From Flavobacteriales bacterium UBA7666 (GTDB lineage: Bacteria; Bacteroidota; Bacteroidia; Flavobacteriales_D; Crocinitomicaceae), in assembly GCA_002483265.1 (NCBI GenBank), contig DLHO01000009.1, forward strand, positions 252,728-316,727: a stretch of 64,000 nucleotides of DNA, written 5' to 3'. The notes beneath the pieces were generated by a model. It saw only the letters and a program-made list of their open reading frames with translations. It searched no databases and was not told the DNA's origin. Shown here piece by piece: positions 61,577 to 64,000 of the stretch (its first letter is position 1; each line of letters opens with the position of its first letter). The position numbers were made by a program, and so were the translations under genes.

Positions 61577-64000
61577 ATGAAAGAAATGCGATTATTATTG
61601 GTCATTGGTTTTTTAATTTGCTCAAAAGCACTTTATTCTCAGTCATATCAAGGGATAGATAAGGTTAAGAAACCCATTCAAACGAAAGCTGCCAGTTGTG
61701 CACCTGCAAATAAAACAACTTATATGGAGTACAATAATGTCCGTGCAATGGTGCATACTGCCGGAAATTTATGGCAGGTTCCGGGTCAAAATTTCTCTCA
61801 ATATGAAATTCCTAAGAATTCAAAAATCATGTGTTTTTTCACTTCTGCACTTTGGCTGGGTGGAACAGATGTGAATGGACAATTGAAATTAGCCGCATTG
61901 CGTTACCGTCAGGGACAAGATTATTGGACAGGGCCTCTTTCCAATACAACTGCTGAAATTGACCCGAGTGAATGCTTGAAATACGATAATCATTTTACTT
62001 CCAGCAAGGATTTGGTGAAACAATTTGATGCATGGTATAATGCTGGAGTATTGGATCAGCAAAATGGAACTAGCTTGCAATCAACTAATTTTCCAAACTA
62101 TCAGGTTCCGGATTTTATCAAAAAATGGCCGGCGCATGGAGATGTGAGCAAAGGTCAGGATTACCATTTGGCACCATTCTTTGATCGCGACAATGATGGT
62201 GAATACGAATGGGAAGAAGGAGATTATCCCTGGTTTGATATCAATGGAACAAAAGATTGTAAAACCGACCGAAGAGTTTCTCTATATGGAGATTTCAACA
62301 TGTGGTGGGTAATGAACGACAAAGGAAATATTCATACCGAATCTGGCGGTGAGCCTATTGGAATGGAAATTCGCGCCCAAGCTTTTGCGTTTGCTACCAA
62401 TGATGAGATCAATAATATGACTTTCTATAATTACGAGTTGATTAATAGAGGAACACAGACCTTGTACGATACTTATTTCGGTGTTTTTGTAGACGGAGCT
62501 CTTGGAGATCCGTTCGACGATTACGTGGGATGTGATGTAAGCCGCGGATTAGGATATTTCTATAACGGAGATGCCGTTGATGGGGACAATCAGGGGTTTT
62601 ATGGTTACGGAACAAATCCGCCGGCAGCCGGGGTCGACTTTTTTGAAGGGCCTTATCAGGACAATGATTCGATAGACAATGGGTATGGAATCGGAAACGG
62701 ACAAGCGTTGAACGGAATCGGTTACGGAGATGGAATTGTTGACAATGAACGCTACGGAATGCGCCGCTTTCTCTATTATATCAATTCCGGTGGTGGTGCC
62801 AATCCCAATCAAACTGATCCAACAAATGCCGCTGATTATTATAATTTTCTTAGAGGAAGATGGAAAGACAATACCCCTTTTTACTACGGCGGTAATGGAC
62901 ATATCTCAGATCCAACCGTCAATCCGAATGTGACCTGTGATTTTATGTTTCCGGATGATACGGATCCTTTGGGATGGGGGACAGATGGAATTCCACAACC
63001 GATCTGGACGGAGCAAACTGCGAATAATTTGCCTTATGACCGTCGATTTCTTCAATCAGCAGGACCATTTATTCTAAAACCCGGAGCAGTTAATAACATT
63101 ACTGTCGGGATGGTTTGGGCAAGATCCACAGGCGGAGATCCGTTTGAATCCGTGAAGTCTTTGCGCTTGGCGGATGACAAAGCACAAGCATTATTCGAAA
63201 ATTGTTTCCGTGTTTTGGAAGGTCCTCATGCTCCTGAATTGACCGGACAAGAGTTGAAAAATGAATTAATTCTTTACTTATCCAACGGTCCTGCATCGAA
63301 TAACAAGAAAGAAGATTATACCGAATTTGATCCCTTCATTGTGACCAGTGTTCCAAATGCAGATAAATATTACCGCTTTCAGGGGTATATGATCTATCAA
63401 TTGAATAAATCAAATGTCAGTGTTTCTGATTTGGAAGATCCAACGAAAGCTCGTTTGGTTGCTCAGGTAGATCTCAAAGACGGAATTAAGCGCATGATCA
63501 ATTTTGAATTTGACGAGAATCTTCAGGCTTCATTTCCTGTTGAAAAAGTGAAAGGTACAGATTTGGGGATTAGTCATACGTTTCGTGTTACCGAGGATAT
63601 GTTCTCGTCGGGAGATAGACGTTTGATCAATTTCAAGCGCTACTATTTTATGGCAATTTCGTATGCCTACAATAATTACAAGACTTATGATCCGACAGAT
63701 CCAAGTGCTTTGGATGGGCAAAAGAAACCTTTCCTTGGAAGTAGAAAAGCGGCTATTGGAGAAGTAAAAGTGCTGGAGTTGATTCCGCATGACCCAGCTC
63801 CTGAAGCAATGGGGACAATGCACTTAGCGTCTTACGGTCTTACTCCACGTATCACGCGTTTGGATGGAACCGGAAACGGAGGAAGAGAATTGCAGTTGAC
63901 TACAGCATCAGAGAATGCAATTGTAGCCAACGGATTTAAGGATAAAATAGAGTATGACTACAATGGTGGACCAATTAACGTAAAAGTGGTAGATCCATTG
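61577..64000 (+). CDS. Large exported protein, probable T9SS cargo (runs off the window)
   Basis: An open frame of 808 codons starts at ATG 61577 and continues to the window edge without a stop. The N-terminus is a signal peptide (MKEMRLLLVIGFLICSKALYSQ). It reads 'TYMEYNNVRAMVHTAGNLWQ', 'FTSALWLGGTDVNGQLKLAA', 'RYRQGQDYWTGPLSNTTAEI' and 'DYHLAPFFDRDNDGEYEWEE', a pattern I recall in very large Flavobacteriales exported proteins that end in a T9SS sorting domain. Contains several Asp-rich, calcium-like runs ('DRDNDGEYEW', 'DNDSIDNGYG'). No enzymatic motif is visible. The terminator at 61495 lies upstream, so the gene needs its own promoter; a weak TTG-N18-CAATTTTG lies at 61525-61553. Confidence 0.8.
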   Translation, partial: MKEMRLLLVIGFLICSKALYSQSYQGIDKVKKPIQTKAASCAPANKTTYMEYNNVRAMVHTAGNLWQVPGQNFSQYEIPKNSKIMCFFTSALWLGGTDVNGQLKLAALRYRQGQDYWTGPLSNTTAEIDPSECLKYDNHFTSSKDLVKQFDAWYNAGVLDQQNGTSLQSTNFPNYQVPDFIKKWPAHGDVSKGQDYHLAPFFDRDNDGEYEWEEGDYPWFDINGTKDCKTDRRVSLYGDFNMWWVMNDKGNIHTESGGEPIGMEIRAQAFAFATNDEINNMTFYNYELINRGTQTLYDTYFGVFVDGALGDPFDDYVGCDVSRGLGYFYNGDAVDGDNQGFYGYGTNPPAAGVDFFEGPYQDNDSIDNGYGIGNGQALNGIGYGDGIVDNERYGMRRFLYYINSGGGANPNQTDPTNAADYYNFLRGRWKDNTPFYYGGNGHISDPTVNPNVTCDFMFPDDTDPLGWGTDGIPQPIWTEQTANNLPYDRRFLQSAGPFILKPGAVNNITVGMVWARSTGGDPFESVKSLRLADDKAQALFENCFRVLEGPHAPELTGQELKNELILYLSNGPASNNKKEDYTEFDPFIVTSVPNADKYYRFQGYMIYQLNKSNVSVSDLEDPTKARLVAQVDLKDGIKRMINFEFDENLQASFPVEKVKGTDLGISHTFRVTEDMFSSGDRRLINFKRYYFMAISYAYNNYKTYDPTDPSALDGQKKPFLGSRKAAIGEVKVLELIPHDPAPEAMGTMHLASYGLTPRITRLDGTGNGGRELQLTTASENAIVANGFKDKIEYDYNGGPINVKVVDPL

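Noticed and set aside
1..64000. CRISPR array, tRNA or rRNA genes
   Set aside because: No regularly spaced repeats of 25-40 bases with unique spacers and no cloverleaf or rRNA landmarks were seen by reading; a dedicated scan was not possible.

Overview
The window looks like chromosomal DNA of a Bacteroidota, most likely a Flavobacteriales member near Fluviicola/Crocinitomicaceae. Visible evidence: about 40% GC, TAnnTTTG-type -7 promoter boxes instead of sigma70 boxes, an alternative complex III operon, PorW/SprE of the type IX secretion system (T9SS), several exported proteins with T9SS C-terminal sorting domains, a MurF-alanine racemase fusion, and an ATP synthase operon that stops after atpG. 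The genus is inferred from gene style and synteny, not measured. I see no tRNA, rRNA, CRISPR array, insertion sequence or prophage.

Layout. 1-570: tail of a possible gene, an AT-rich hairpin and a small SPOR-like protein. 842-12713: respiratory operon actABCDEF-coxBA (quinol:cytochrome c oxidoreductase plus aa3-type oxidase), closed by a terminator. 12909-15930: ruvB, an exported unknown and queG. 16008-21587: a CotH / DUF1800 / DUF1501 cluster of exported proteins. 21654-25871 (minus): DUF4412 protein, rseP, a 119-residue unknown and an exported alpha/beta hydrolase. 26064-27552: yebC and a CvpA-like protein. 27650-30921: porW, atpZ and a small membrane protein. 31334-36394: atpBEFHAG with a strong hairpin between atpE and atpF; atpD and atpC are not here. 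36752-38725: a large SPFH/flotillin-like protein. 38925-50648: a surface phosphoesterase locus (two purple-acid-phosphatase-like proteins, a di-haem peroxidase, a glycine-rich protein, a PhoD-like phosphatase). 50714-54238: exported unknown, T9SS cargo and an Ada-like methyltransferase, lying around a diverged direct duplication. 54368-61116: OmpA-like protein, TylF-like methyltransferase, murF-alr, tdk, an acidic-linker protein and an M28 peptidase. 61117-61576: structured non-coding stretch ending in a strong terminator. 61577-64000: a large exported protein that runs off the window.

How the genes work together: ActABCDEF oxidises quinol and passes electrons to CoxAB; the proton gradient feeds the F-type ATP synthase encoded 20 kb away and also energises secretion. 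PorW belongs to the T9SS that would export at least eight predicted cargos in this window (CotH, DUF1501, two PAPs, glycine-rich, PhoD, the 52303 protein and probably the last gene). The most unusual observations are the reciprocal gene remnants at 52196-53439, the structured RNA candidate before 61536, the phosphoesterase/di-haem peroxidase locus and the CotH-DUF1800-DUF1501 cluster.
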